Shown in pieces: positions 49,701 to 60,193 of a DNA stretch of 64,000 nucleotides. Below the pieces are notes generated by a model, which did not search any database, had not been told where the DNA came from, and worked only from the letters and a program-made list of their open reading frames with translations. How positions within the stretch are numbered: the first letter of the stretch is position 1; the number at the start of each line of letters is the position of its first letter. Source of the DNA: Centropus unirufus (Eukaryota; Chordata; Aves; Cuculiformes; Centropidae). The stretch is from positions 930,080 to 994,079 of the forward strand of contig VYZI01000085.1 in the NCBI GenBank assembly GCA_013397695.1, written 5' to 3'. The position numbers and the translations under genes were made by a program.

Positions 49701-51839
49701 ATCCATGCACAAGAAACATCTCCCACAAATGCCCGTCCTTTGTGTATCCTCCAGCATGACTGAGACAACAGTTAATCTTGGGTGAAAATACGTGTTTTAC
49801 TTAGTAAATCCAGACCTTATGTTTTCTAGTTTCCCACAAACCTCTGTGTTCTCCCTCAACCTTTCAGCTGCAGCCTTCTTGAGAACAGGTCTTTTATTTC
49901 TTTGGATTGCCTCTGGCCTCATCTGAAACACCTGGTAGGAAGAAATAGAAGCAGCAGTAGAATCCAAAGTGAGATTTGGGATAAGCAAACAGAGAGTATC
50001 AAATGTTTCTCTCCCCATAACAAGTGCAGGGGACTACCTTGTCTGTATGTGAACCAGTAGGAAACCTGGGGTTTCAGAAGATGTTGGAAGTGGGATGCTT
50101 AGTCTCAGCCTTTGCCATTTAGAATTACTAGGTTGGAAAGAAACGCTGAGGGAATAAACTTATAAATCTTGTGAAACACACAAAACACATGGAGAGGTCT
50201 TTTTGCATCAGTTCCTTTTATCTGCAACATTTAGGAATTCAGGCCGAATTAGTTCCCTGGCATTAAAGCACCTATCCTTGCTTCCCAAACACCAAAATGG
50301 GAATTCTCGTAGCGATATTTAGACCTGGTTTAAAAATTAACAGGGCCTAATGGCAAATCTCTCTATCAACCACCCATCTCAAAACTCTATCTGAGAGAAA
50401 TCAGGGCGTTGTTAAAACTCTATAGCGCTTTTTGTGGCACCAACATTTTAAGTTTATTTTGGATAGCCTTAGAGAGACTTTGTTGGGTGTGCCAACCATG
50501 AAGACTAATATATAATTAAGTTTCTTGTTGATTCCTCTTGTGTCCACAGGAACATATCAATTCCTTTGTCTTCAACTGATGCACACACCCAGAGCTGATC
50601 ACACACATATTGGTGGTTGCTCACATATGAGCTATCATCTAATGATTAGACAGAGCTGACAGAAATAATATTTTCTTAATTGCAAGATAACCTTATATTT
50701 TAATTCAACCAAAAGCACTAAAAACATTGCTCAATAGCTGTTGGGTTGTTGTAGCACCAGTCAGAACACAAAAGCTGGTGGCTCCAGCTCCCTCTGGAAA
50801 CAAGACACATCATACCAAACTAAAGCCTAAACTCCCAACACAGATGAAGTAGTGGAAAAACATCAGTGTTGTCACTGGAGATTTGTTGGTGTAAACGCAT
50901 TTACATTTAGATCCTGTAAATGCTACTGCAGAATCCAAGCTTTAGCACTACCCGTATCCCATACTCTATGTATACTTAGGGTTAAACTGATGCACTGGAT
51001 AGGAAAACAGCAAAAGAAGGAAAAAACAAAACCCCCAACCAAACAGAAGCAATGCAGCCTTTTCCCTCCTATCCAACATCTTTGCTGCTCGTTGCACAGC
51101 CACAGTCTTGCTTCTTCAAAACAGTTTTGCCAGGCAACAGTTTTTTTACAGGGTATGTAAATGGGATTTTTTTGAGGGGACATTAAGGATGCATGCGACA
51201 AAAGAGTAGCAGCACATCAGCTGCGAATTAAAATCCGTTACTGTATTTTAGTTTATTGATCTACTGCAAGCTTCTCAGCATTGTCTAATTTAAATAAAAC
51301 TTCAATTTGTAACAATACTATAAATAGAAGGCAATATTGATCAGAGTGCCACCAGCCTGCTGAACTTTTGTTATCACTGAAGCCTGACCAGTTAATGTTG
51401 AACGTTACAATTTATTACACTGCAAAGTACAATGCAACACAATAGCATTTAGATTTATAAACAAAGATATGCTGAACTACTGAAAGCAAGTTCAGTCAGC
51501 TCCGAACAAGAAGCGCGTTCTGATTTACCGTTACTCCCCAGCACTATTTCCCTACCTGAGGCAATATTTCATTACCTCTCTGATACCAACACCTGTTAAC
51601 TCTGCTGAAAATTGAAGAATTTTATTTCTTTTAGACTCTTTTAAACCCCAGCAAACCATCTGATGTCCATCAGCGAAGATTCATCACTGCTGTGGTAGAT
51701 TTTTTTGTGCTTTTGAGGAACATTACAAGTTAAGATGGGCAAATGATGTCCTGGGAGAGAGAACCTTCATAATAAATAGTAGCAGATACTGGATCCCTAA
51801 CATCACTTCTTTTTTTTTTCCCCTTCTTCCCTTTCACAG
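49701..51839. other. Gene-free stretch
   Basis: No gene is recognised. Overlapping plus and minus frames of about 100 codons at 50852-51201 are in shadow relation and unsupported. Nothing else stands out apart from the pyrimidine tract that forms the acceptor at 51839. Confidence 0.55.
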
Positions 51840-51885
51840 GAGAAAAAAACTGAATTAAATAGATGTGAAAACAGCACACTTGCAG
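51840..51885 (+). CDS. Candidate 46-bp exon
   Basis: Seen directly: a long acceptor tract (ACTTC, T10, CCCCTTCTTCCCTTTCACAG) ends at 51839, and the donor is TTGCAG|GTAAAT after 51885. Only one frame is open, reading EKKTELNRCENSTLA, entering in phase 0 and leaving in phase 1; the other two frames stop within 18 bases. Entry in phase 0 suits the candidate exon at 18984-19202, which leaves in phase 0. The protein is not recognised and 15 residues cannot be classified. It may equally be a lncRNA exon or a chance pairing of splice-like sites. Typing it as CDS is provisional. Confidence 0.2.
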
Positions 51886-52249
51886 GTAAATTCAACATCA
51901 AGGGCTGCTCTCAGGCAGCAAGTAATAAAACATTCTCCAGACAAAGAATATTTCATTACAGTTTTTCCACTCCTGAAGGCGCATTGTTTCAGGGAAATGA
52001 CTGAATTGCCTTAAAGCAAGATCAGTGTCCCTGCGCTCACCAGCCAAACAAAACATCAGGTGGGTTTTGCCATAGAACAGAAGAAAATCGACACTGCCCA
52101 AACAGAGCTTCTCTACCCCAAAACAATGTGTCAGTTAAACTTTTTTTTAAAAAAGAAAAAAAAAAAGAGAAGAGAAGAGGTGAAAACTTTTATTAGCTGT
52201 GGATGTATCTCGGTGAAACACAAAGCCCACCCAGATGTGGGAAGAAGAG

Positions 52250-52582
52250 ATCCCAAGCCCATACGGGATGGCACAACATGCTGAGCTGCTCCAGGAGGGA
52301 ACTCCTAGGGCAAGGCTGTGACCAAGAACAGTGCCCAGTGTCAGGACAATGGGCACAAACAGGAATATGGGAATTTCCACCTTACCATGAGGAAAATCTT
52401 CACTGCGAGGGTGACACTGGAACAGGCTGCCCATGAGGTTCTAGAGTCTTCTTCTCTGGAGGCATTCAAGACGTGCCTGGATGTGCTCCTGCACAACGTG
52501 CTCAAGGTGAACCTTCGTTAGCAGCGGGACTGGAGCTCCAGGAGACCCCTCCAACCTCTGCCAGCTTATGGCTCTGTGGTTC
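52250..52582 (+). mobile_element. CR1 LINE 3' fragment (truncated)
   Basis: The right-hand 260 bp read like an avian CR1 terminus in sense orientation: ATGAGGAAAATCTTCACTG, GAGGGTGACACTGGAACAGGCTGCCCATGAGG, TCTTCTCTGGAGGCATTCAAGACGTGCCTGGATG, AGGTGAACC and CTCCAGGAGACCCCTCCAACCTCTGCC, closing with a decayed ATTCTGTG-type tail at 52568-52582. The segment 52250-52320 is probably part of the same copy but less certain. The reverse-transcriptase frame is absent. Short frames here are spurious. A donor-like CAAAG|GTAAGG follows the tail. Confidence 0.9.
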
Positions 52583-52678
52583 AAAGGTAAGGCCTCTTTT
52601 CAGGTCACCACAGCAGGAGATGACCTTCTGAGGAGGTCAAAACTCAACCCATGCCCTTTCCTCAGTCTCTGTTACCCC

Positions 52679-52834
52679 CACAATAAATAAAGTAATAAAT
52701 AATAAATAATAAAATAATAANNNNNNNNNNNNNNNNNNNNNNNNNNNNNNNNNNNNNNNNNNNNNNNNNNNNNNNNNNNNNNNNNNNNNNNNNNNNNNNN
52801 NNNNNNNNNNNNNNNNNNNNNNNNNNNNNNNNNN
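52679..52834. other. AATA/AAT microsatellite running into a 114-N gap
   Basis: CAATAAATAAAGTAATAAATAATAAATAATAAAATAATAA occupies 52679-52720 and is followed directly by 114 undetermined bases (52721-52834). The gap probably arises because the AT-rich array could not be closed. A frame listed across it on the minus strand has no meaning. Confidence 0.95.
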
Positions 52835-54039
52835 TTAATATGCACATTTCCTGGGAGAATTTGGTCTCTGCAGAGCTTGATGTCTATTAGCCCTCAGCTG
52901 AAAGAAAGGTCACCAGACAGTAGGATCTTTTTTTTCCTTTCACAAAGAACATAACCGAGTCTGACGCTCTCAGATTGGGGAATTATTTTTTTTAATTGGG
53001 AACTGTAACTAAAACACTGTTATCATAGGAACAATGTTGGACATCTAATTTTGCTTATTTAAAACAAGTGCAGGCATTTTCAGATGGTTTCTAGTGAATG
53101 GGATGAGATTGAAAGGGAGTTTTGTGGACATGGTATGTGATTATTAAATTAGCATTTTAGCCTCCCGTTCAAAATTTAGCACGCCTCAAGGTACTTTGGG
53201 TACTGTCATGTTTGGGGTAATATGGCCTTAATACATTTACAGGTGCATGCACTGCTAACAGGCCCTGAGACACATAAATACGCTGGCATTCCCTCTGTGC
53301 AGGCATTCCTGAAAACATGGGAGAAACACAGGGGAAAAAAACCAACAAAACAACCCAAAACAACACTAAACCCCATCCCTTACTGCAACAATATTTTAAA
53401 GCTGCATTTTTAGGTACCACAGGTGAGAGACACCCAACTTGGAGAGGTCAGGCAGTCTGCAAATTAGGAAGATTCCTTGTTGAGGAATTCTAGAGGAATT
53501 TGGTAAATATAACTGGCATTTGGTTCATTCCTATTTAAAATGTAATTTGGTGGGATAACATTTGGCAGTTCTTTAAACATACTTCCTACAAAAAAAAACA
53601 AATTCTCACTTCAAGTCACATATTCAAATTAAATTTCAATTTGGATAATTCCCTAACTGTAATTATGAATTTTTCAACTTATACTGATGAAATTTCCAAT
53701 CTGCACAATTCCTATTCTGCATTTCACCCAAGAAAGTTATTAAAATAAAAACATTTACAGCAGTACAAAGTGTGATTCTTTGCATAAACTGTTGTGAGCA
53801 TACCAGGAATATGTTCAAATAAAATTAGTAAATAATGTTAACTAAATAAAACACAGAATGTCTCAATCTGTTCCAGGAAGTTTTGAAAGAAGAGGTTACA
53901 TTCACAGAATATTTTATTCATTGAAAAGTATTCCCGCTAATCTATTAGGAACATTGGCTTTTACATCCAAGCTCTGGTCGGAACATCACGTTTGTTGACA
54001 TCCTCTACCAAAGTCTTGTTTGGTTTATGGGTTCACCAC
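52835..54039. other. Gene-free stretch
   Basis: No gene is recognised. AT-rich single-copy-looking sequence with no open frame over 83 codons. Nothing distinctive was seen. Confidence 0.6.
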
Positions 54040-54375
54040 TGGACAGAAGAGAAAGGGAGGTCTGAGACAGGCAGAAAGACAGACGAGAGCAGAGCTGAAT
54101 AAAGCCAGATCAGGTGAAAAGGAAATGAGATCTGGAAAAAATCAAAAGGCAAGAGGCCTAGGGAAGGACAGGAGCACATATGGGAGAGGATTTGCAGATT
54201 GAAGGATGTAATAATGGGAAATGGCAGCTGAGAGACAATGAAACCAGCAAACAGATGGAAGGGAAAAGGACGAGGAAAGAGAATTAAAGTTCAAAAGTGC
54301 CAGAAATAGAGCAGGAGCTTTTTAACAGAGAAACTGAAAGAGAGAAAGAAACAGAAAGGGAATTAAAAGATCTAT
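54040..54375 (+). repeat. 330-bp purine-rich strand without tandem period
   Basis: The plus strand is dominated by A and G, with GACAGAAGAGAAAGGGAGG near the start, GGAAGGGAAAAGGACGAGG in the middle and GAAAGAGAGAAAGAAACAG near the end. There is no fixed repeat unit, and all four bases occur, so it is not simple sequence. The 60-codon plus frame at 54020-54202 is Lys, Arg and Glu-rich because of this bias. It may be an aged polypurine tract or a transcribed purine-rich RNA region. Confidence 0.6.
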
Positions 54376-55428
54376 TAAAAATAACCCGACATTAAACTCT
54401 TCATCGCACAGAGTTTCACATCAGGAAGCTATATTTCAATTATTTTTTTTTTTCCCAAGAAACTCCAATATTTGGAACAGTTTCAATGCAAAGGTAGAGC
54501 CGGCTAGAAATGGGGTGTGTAACTGCCCCCCCTTCCCATGCTTTTAGTCCTAATAGTGATGATGTCTGTTTTAAATAGTCCTACAGAACTAGCCTGGACC
54601 TTTGGTTGTCCTCTCCATTTCGCTGTATGTAAACACAAAGAATTCCAAACGGCAAATAAACACCTCTTGCCATCTGCTGAGGAGCAAGCACTCAGAGTCT
54701 TTATGAGTTCACTTTAATGAAAAACTTTTCAGAGACGCATCACTTGTAACACAATCCATCAACGTTGCAGTTGAACAGTCCTCATTAAGACAGACGCACA
54801 CAAAATGGGGCAGGTCCTCTGCTTTCCAAGAATGATAAATAAATCACCAAGCACTTCTAAAAAATGCATATTAATTTCTATAAAATCTAATTTTAAAAAA
54901 GCACCCTTGGCAGTTATCATGGAGCACTGAAGATGCTTATTAGTATAAAACCTTATCCATCTAAAAAACTTACAGATTGCAATAGCTATTTTGGTTGGTT
55001 TTTTACATAAACATGGTATATGCTAAGACATTTTAAAAGCATGTAGATTAAACTGTATGGGTTATTCCATTTTTTCACCCTAATGAAATATGTATCTTGG
55101 TGGGTAAAGCAACCTGTGGAAAACATTACTCCCTGTTTGCATTGGAAGGCAACTTTAACCTCAAAATTGCTTGTCATTGACTAATTGAAGACTGAATAAT
55201 CTAGGAAAAAGAAAACAGAAGTTAATAACGATTGCACTGACAATTGGGTTTCCTTGTGAACAGAAGCTCCACTAAGGACCTTTATCCTGCAAACAAAAAT
55301 AGAACAAAGTGTGTTTAGTCACTCCAGGCCTTAGCACATAAAAATTAGCAAAGGTAATTATACCTAGGAAAGTCAAAACAGCATAGAAAGTATAAAGATA
55401 TGTCTTAGTGAAATCATTTTAGCTTTAC
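54376..55428. other. Gene-free stretch
   Basis: No gene is recognised. 'taaggacctttatcctgcaa' at 55274-55293 recalls the ends of the old sauropsid repeats (GGACC...ATCCTGCAAA). The rest is AT-rich without distinctive structure. Confidence 0.5.
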
Positions 55429-55539
55429 CTGCCCCAGGGATGTGAAGATCCTGTTCCATATTGTAAGTAATGTTCAAGCGCAACGGTAGATCCTCTTAAT
55501 CCACTGTGGATAAAATCTATAGTGCATCCTTCTCCATTT
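55429..55539 (-). CDS. Candidate 111-bp symmetric exon, unrecognised protein
   Basis: On the minus strand the upstream flank is a ten-T run followed by ACTTTCAG, ending at 55540, and the downstream flank is GGGGCAG|GTAAAGC, both near consensus. The 111 bp between are open in one frame only; the other two stop. The frame starts NGEGCTIDFIHSGLRGST and ends YLQYGTGSSHPWG, phase 2 at both ends, so it could be skipped without a frameshift. The composition (Gly, Cys, Ile, aromatic, His, Trp) looks like a folded extracellular or enzyme domain rather than translated AT-rich DNA. I do not recognise the family and found no certain neighbouring exon, so the gene would need introns of tens of kilobases. 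It could still be chance, or an exon decaying in a pseudogene. Confidence 0.35.
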
Positions 55540-58500
55540 CTGAAAGTAAAAAAAAAATCCTGTCAGGGCTTATTTTGAGAAGAAAAAATGGTCTATAGAA
55601 GTGCAACTTCATCTATGAGGCAACTCGGATAGATATAGCTGTACCACACACATCTGTCACAATAATCACTATTTTAATTGTGTTGCCAGCACACAATTTC
55701 TGAGTGGTCTGGGAATGAGGCATCTATTAGTGGACAAACAAGCACCTCTTCCAAAAATAAACAACCAAGAATATTCCAGAAGGAAAGAAGTGGATAAATA
55801 CTTGCTTAGTGTTATATTTCCTCAATAAATCACATTAATTCAATAAAAAATGGCCATCGAGAGCATGTCAGCTCCTTGCTTTATTAGGGCTCCTCGTAGG
55901 ATCTTTGGTATGTAGGTTTGGGGTATTTTTTGATGTATGTTTTGTTTAAAATAAAACCCCATATTAGTCTTGGTGTAATCTTTTTAGCTAGTCAAGTTAA
56001 AAAACCCTGAAAAAAAGGTGTTTTCAATGGAAAGGCTGCCAAGGCCGTAAGTGTAGCATTGTGAATGATGGCACCTTGATCAGAGTTGGAGACAGCGTTT
56101 AACGTGAAATAAGCTACTGAACCAAGTTGTAAACTGACAAGGACTGAGTGAACAGTTTTTAATACAGATAATATTGTTCATGCAGTCTATAAATATAGAA
56201 TTAAATGTTGACCTCTATCTCCCATGTCAAAAGTCAGAGTCAGTGTCAGCACATATTGTTTTTATTTGTTTCAAGAGAAAAATAGATCAACAACATTAAC
56301 CTCACAATGAACAGAGAATTGAATGAATTAAAAAGCAGTACCCCATAAATCCCTTTCCTTTTATTGGCACAGTGATAAAAATGCCTGAGGCTCAGAGGAA
56401 AAGGGTAGGCTCAGACACCAGTCTGAGGTGCTCCGCATACGCAGAGTTTTACACCACATGTGAGAACAGATATTAAGATTTGTACATCTCTGCAGGACGC
56501 AGCATCCGTCAAATTGCATCCCAGCATCCCGCAAAACACGGCATGCCAGGTGTCCCTAAGACAAACAGGTCACTGCCAGACGATGCTAAAGCAACGTTAC
56601 CCTCCCACCTACATCTGAAAATACATTTCACAAAATAGATGAAACGTGCCAAAAAAAAACCTCATTCCACACTGACCACGCTCGCAGGGTACCAATAATG
56701 TAAGAAGCCACCCCAATTCCACCGTGTTTAGAGAAGCAACCTCTTGGCTCATTGTGATAGGACTAAGGGGTATGACATTTTTCTCCTGTCTAAAAAAGTA
56801 GCTTTCTCCAAAACGCCTCACAATAATAAAGGCCTCTATTTCACAATGCCGTAGTAAATTTGACAGTTAACTAAAATGAGCAGTTTCAATTGCAAATTCA
56901 GTTTAATTGCAATTTTTAGTGCTGCATAATTAAACTGAAAACGTTCTCAAAAATTCACACAGTCAAAACTAGGACAGAAACAGAGGCATTTTCACATTGG
57001 TTTAGGGTTTTCAAATTAGTTTCTAGAGAAACTGACAAAAAGTAACATTTTTAAAACAAAGCAGCTCGACAAAAGAAAAGGAATGGCATCATCTGAAAAA
57101 TTCAGCTGTTGGTTTGGGGGTTTTTTTGTTTATATTTTCTTGCCCTCCCGCAGCCTGTAGGAAATGCACAACCTCTTCTGGTTTAACACTCCGACGATTA
57201 TCTGCTGGCAACGCTGCATCATGTGAACAACATTTTACAGCGTTTGCACTGCGGAGTAAACACACAAAAGCAACTCATTACAACGTTCGTCAAATCTGGA
57301 GGGTGTCCTGCAGTCGCTTACTGGAACCAAATGTTGGTTTTTTTTCCTCTTGAAACGGGCTGGCTGCCTGCGTTTCCCCAGCGAAGAGCAGGCTCGGAGT
57401 GAAATCTCGGCTCGTATGTACTGCTAAAGGCTGGTACGCTGAAATAAATCTATCTATCGGGGAGAAAAGCCTTCTCCGGCTGAATATTCACAGGGTTTGA
57501 AAGAATTTTACAGCTGGCTGTAAAGAGCAACTTTTCTGCTCCACATGTATTCATGCAGCTCCTGGGCAGAACCAGTCATGGTGCTTTTCATAGCTGGGTG
57601 ATCAGAAGACTTCTCTATAACTTCTAGGAAAGAAGCGGAGACGTGTATTTTATTATCCTAAAGGGTTACTGGTGTGTAGAGCAATAGGAAATGGCTGGGG
57701 AGAGCAAGTCACTTAAGGTCTGGTTAAGCTTGTAAACTTTGCCATTGCTTCACCCAGAGAAACAGTGCTCCTTTTCTAGGACCTAAATTAAATAAGTAGG
57801 ATTAACATCAGCCTTGGATTTAAAGGATCCGCTTTTGGTTTGAAGAATACTGCCAACTGCACAAAAAAAAAATAAAACAAAAAAAAATGATGAGTTGGTT
57901 TCAAGGGCCTAAAAATGAACTAAAATATTTTTTTTTCCTTTGTTTATGAGGATTTGATTCCAAATGTCATCCTTATCTCCTTAACCCTGAGCACGTGAAC
58001 AGGAAATGCAAAAATGATTGGCACTGACTCTTGAGAGAAACTGATAAAAATAAAGTTTATTTGTAAATAACAGCATCCCGACTCATAATTATCTACAATT
58101 TAAGAAATTCAGCAAACAATCCTGTCATATGGATTTCCTGTTTGTCATTTTCTCCCTGAACTTTGAAAGCTTTTTTGTCTTTGCTGTACAGCTGGGAAAA
58201 TTCCTTCTCCAAATGTCACCCAAGAATTTTGGCATCAAAGGTGGCGCGATGGATTGTGCAGATACAAGACCCGGGATAAATTAATCAGCTCAGGCCCCAG
58301 TGTAGATGCCATTATGGGTTACAAACAGCATATCTATATTTCTATGATTTTCAGCAACATTTCCTGTTCACTTTTGAAATATATAGATACATATTCAGAA
58401 GTACACCATTAAACTCACATAGCCTCTTTCTAACAAATCTTCAGTGTTAAATGACAATGCCCTAGACTTATGAAAAAATCAAGAATATGTTCAGTTTATG

Positions 58501-60009
58501 CTATGGTCTTTTACTTAAATTCAGCGAATTTGTAAAAAGGATGTATTTTTGCTACTATTATAATTTCAATAATACTGAAATGCAGAGAAGTCTTTGGATA
58601 GCTCAAATTTTAGCATAAGCTCGGAAATCTTCCCATATTGGGTGTACTGAATCCAGTAATGGAGAAGCAAATTAGCAAATAAGCATTGTAGTAATTAGTT
58701 AAAATTCCCTCATACACGCTAGTGTCAGCTTCCACTTTCAGAGCAGAGAAAAATACCCAGAAGATTTTACTTCCTGTAGTAGCAAGTTCACTGCTAACTA
58801 GGATTCAGATCCCATGTGGTCAGTCTCCTCCCAGACATGAATTCTCTTTTAGGGATTCTATCAAAAAGCTCTCTCTGGTAAAAGAAAAATATAATAAAAA
58901 TACAAGGTGGTAAAAAGCATTCAGTCAGTGGGGTTGAAAGGCATTGGAACTTGCAACACCAGCAATGGGAAAAATAATCAGAAGCACAGCTTACCTTCAT
59001 TTCTTGAAAAGAGTCAGCTGAGAGGGAATATGATTTTCTATTACAATACGTAATTATTGATTCTTCCTGCATGCACTTTCCACCTTAGAGACCCCACCTT
59101 CAAAGTGGTAGATATTTTCAAACTTTCCGCTAAAACAATAGCTAGATGATAATAAAAGGTAGACCAATTTAAGATCTTTTAAGGCCATGAAGAACTACAA
59201 AAAAAAAACAAAACAGAAGTTAACAGAAGAAATTAAACCACACATTTTCACACCTGGACTTGCAGAACCAGCTTCTGCAACCCCCAGGCTTCTCTCTGTA
59301 AGTGTCCTCATATTGTCAGGCTTTTCATCTATTGGAAGAGAAATACGGACAAGGACAGAGCTAAATATGTCACTCCAAAACCCAAACATGCTCAGCGATA
59401 TCATGGAAACTAAATCAGAACTCAGGTTTGCTAATAGGGGGAAGCGAGGATCATTGGATCCTAGAGGGAAAGCGGGCTACAAACCAATTCGATTCCAAAT
59501 TCACCCTTCCCATTTACACTGGAACGCTTATATGGGATGCGGTTTACTAGAAATCATCTCATGGGGTAAAAAGCTGAATTCTAGAGCAATAAGAAATTGC
59601 CAAAATGAATGAAGTGCTCACAACTGTGGTGGCTCTGCCGATGCTGGGGAGCAGCAGGGGACGGGACACAGCTCTGACATCCCCCAAAAGCTGCTGCTAC
59701 TGCATTCCTGCCCTTTTGGAGCCAGCTGAGAAAAATAATTTCTATACATTACTTAGTACGTTGACAAGCCAAAGATTATTATAATTATTTTATTTTTTTT
59801 ATCCATTTACAGTTCCAAATTAATGAAATGATAAGAGAGTGAAGCCAATGACAACTGCTAATCTGTAAGCAACAACAAGCAAGGAAAAGCTGATAGGACT
59901 ACAGCTGTTTTATTTTAATTGAGGAATGATTTTATGTTGGAAGCACTCAATATTCACAGCAAATTAAAAATAATGAAGTGAATTGATACCAATGATATTT
60001 TTTTTACCT
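55540..60009. other. Gene-free stretch
   Basis: No gene is recognised. 56888-56914 holds a small inverted repeat (AATTGCAA / TTGCAATT). A minus-strand micro-exon-like block of 23 bp lies at about 58994-59016 (acceptor ATTCCCTCTCAG, donor TGAAG|GTAAGC), too short to support. Open frames up to 141 codons (plus, 59187-59612) have no domain or splice support. Confidence 0.55.
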
Positions 60010-60170
60010 ACTATCCCTTTGTAAATCTATTTCTTCACACAAATTGACATGTCTAATTGATACATACGCTATTATTCCTCATTAGCAGGCTGAATAAAAT
60101 AATTCTTGATTAAATTTATTGCAATTTACAATCCAGCATAATGTTTGCAAGCTATAAAAGTCAATCAAAA
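60010..60170. promoter_or_regulatory. Putative conserved AT-rich non-coding element
   Basis: Non-repetitive AT-rich sequence has repeated homeodomain-type and related cores: ATGTCTAATTGATAC, CCTCATTAGCAGG, TTCTTGATTAAATTTATTGC, GCAAGCTATAAAAGTC. An A run bounds it on the right (60179-60193). A regulatory role is inferred from motif density alone. Confidence 0.25.
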
Positions 60171-60193
60171 GGAAAGAGGAAAAAAAAAAAAAA

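Noticed and set aside
59187..59612. 141-codon plus-strand open frame
   Set aside because: It starts in an A-rich tract, has no recognisable domain, and its composition fits chance.
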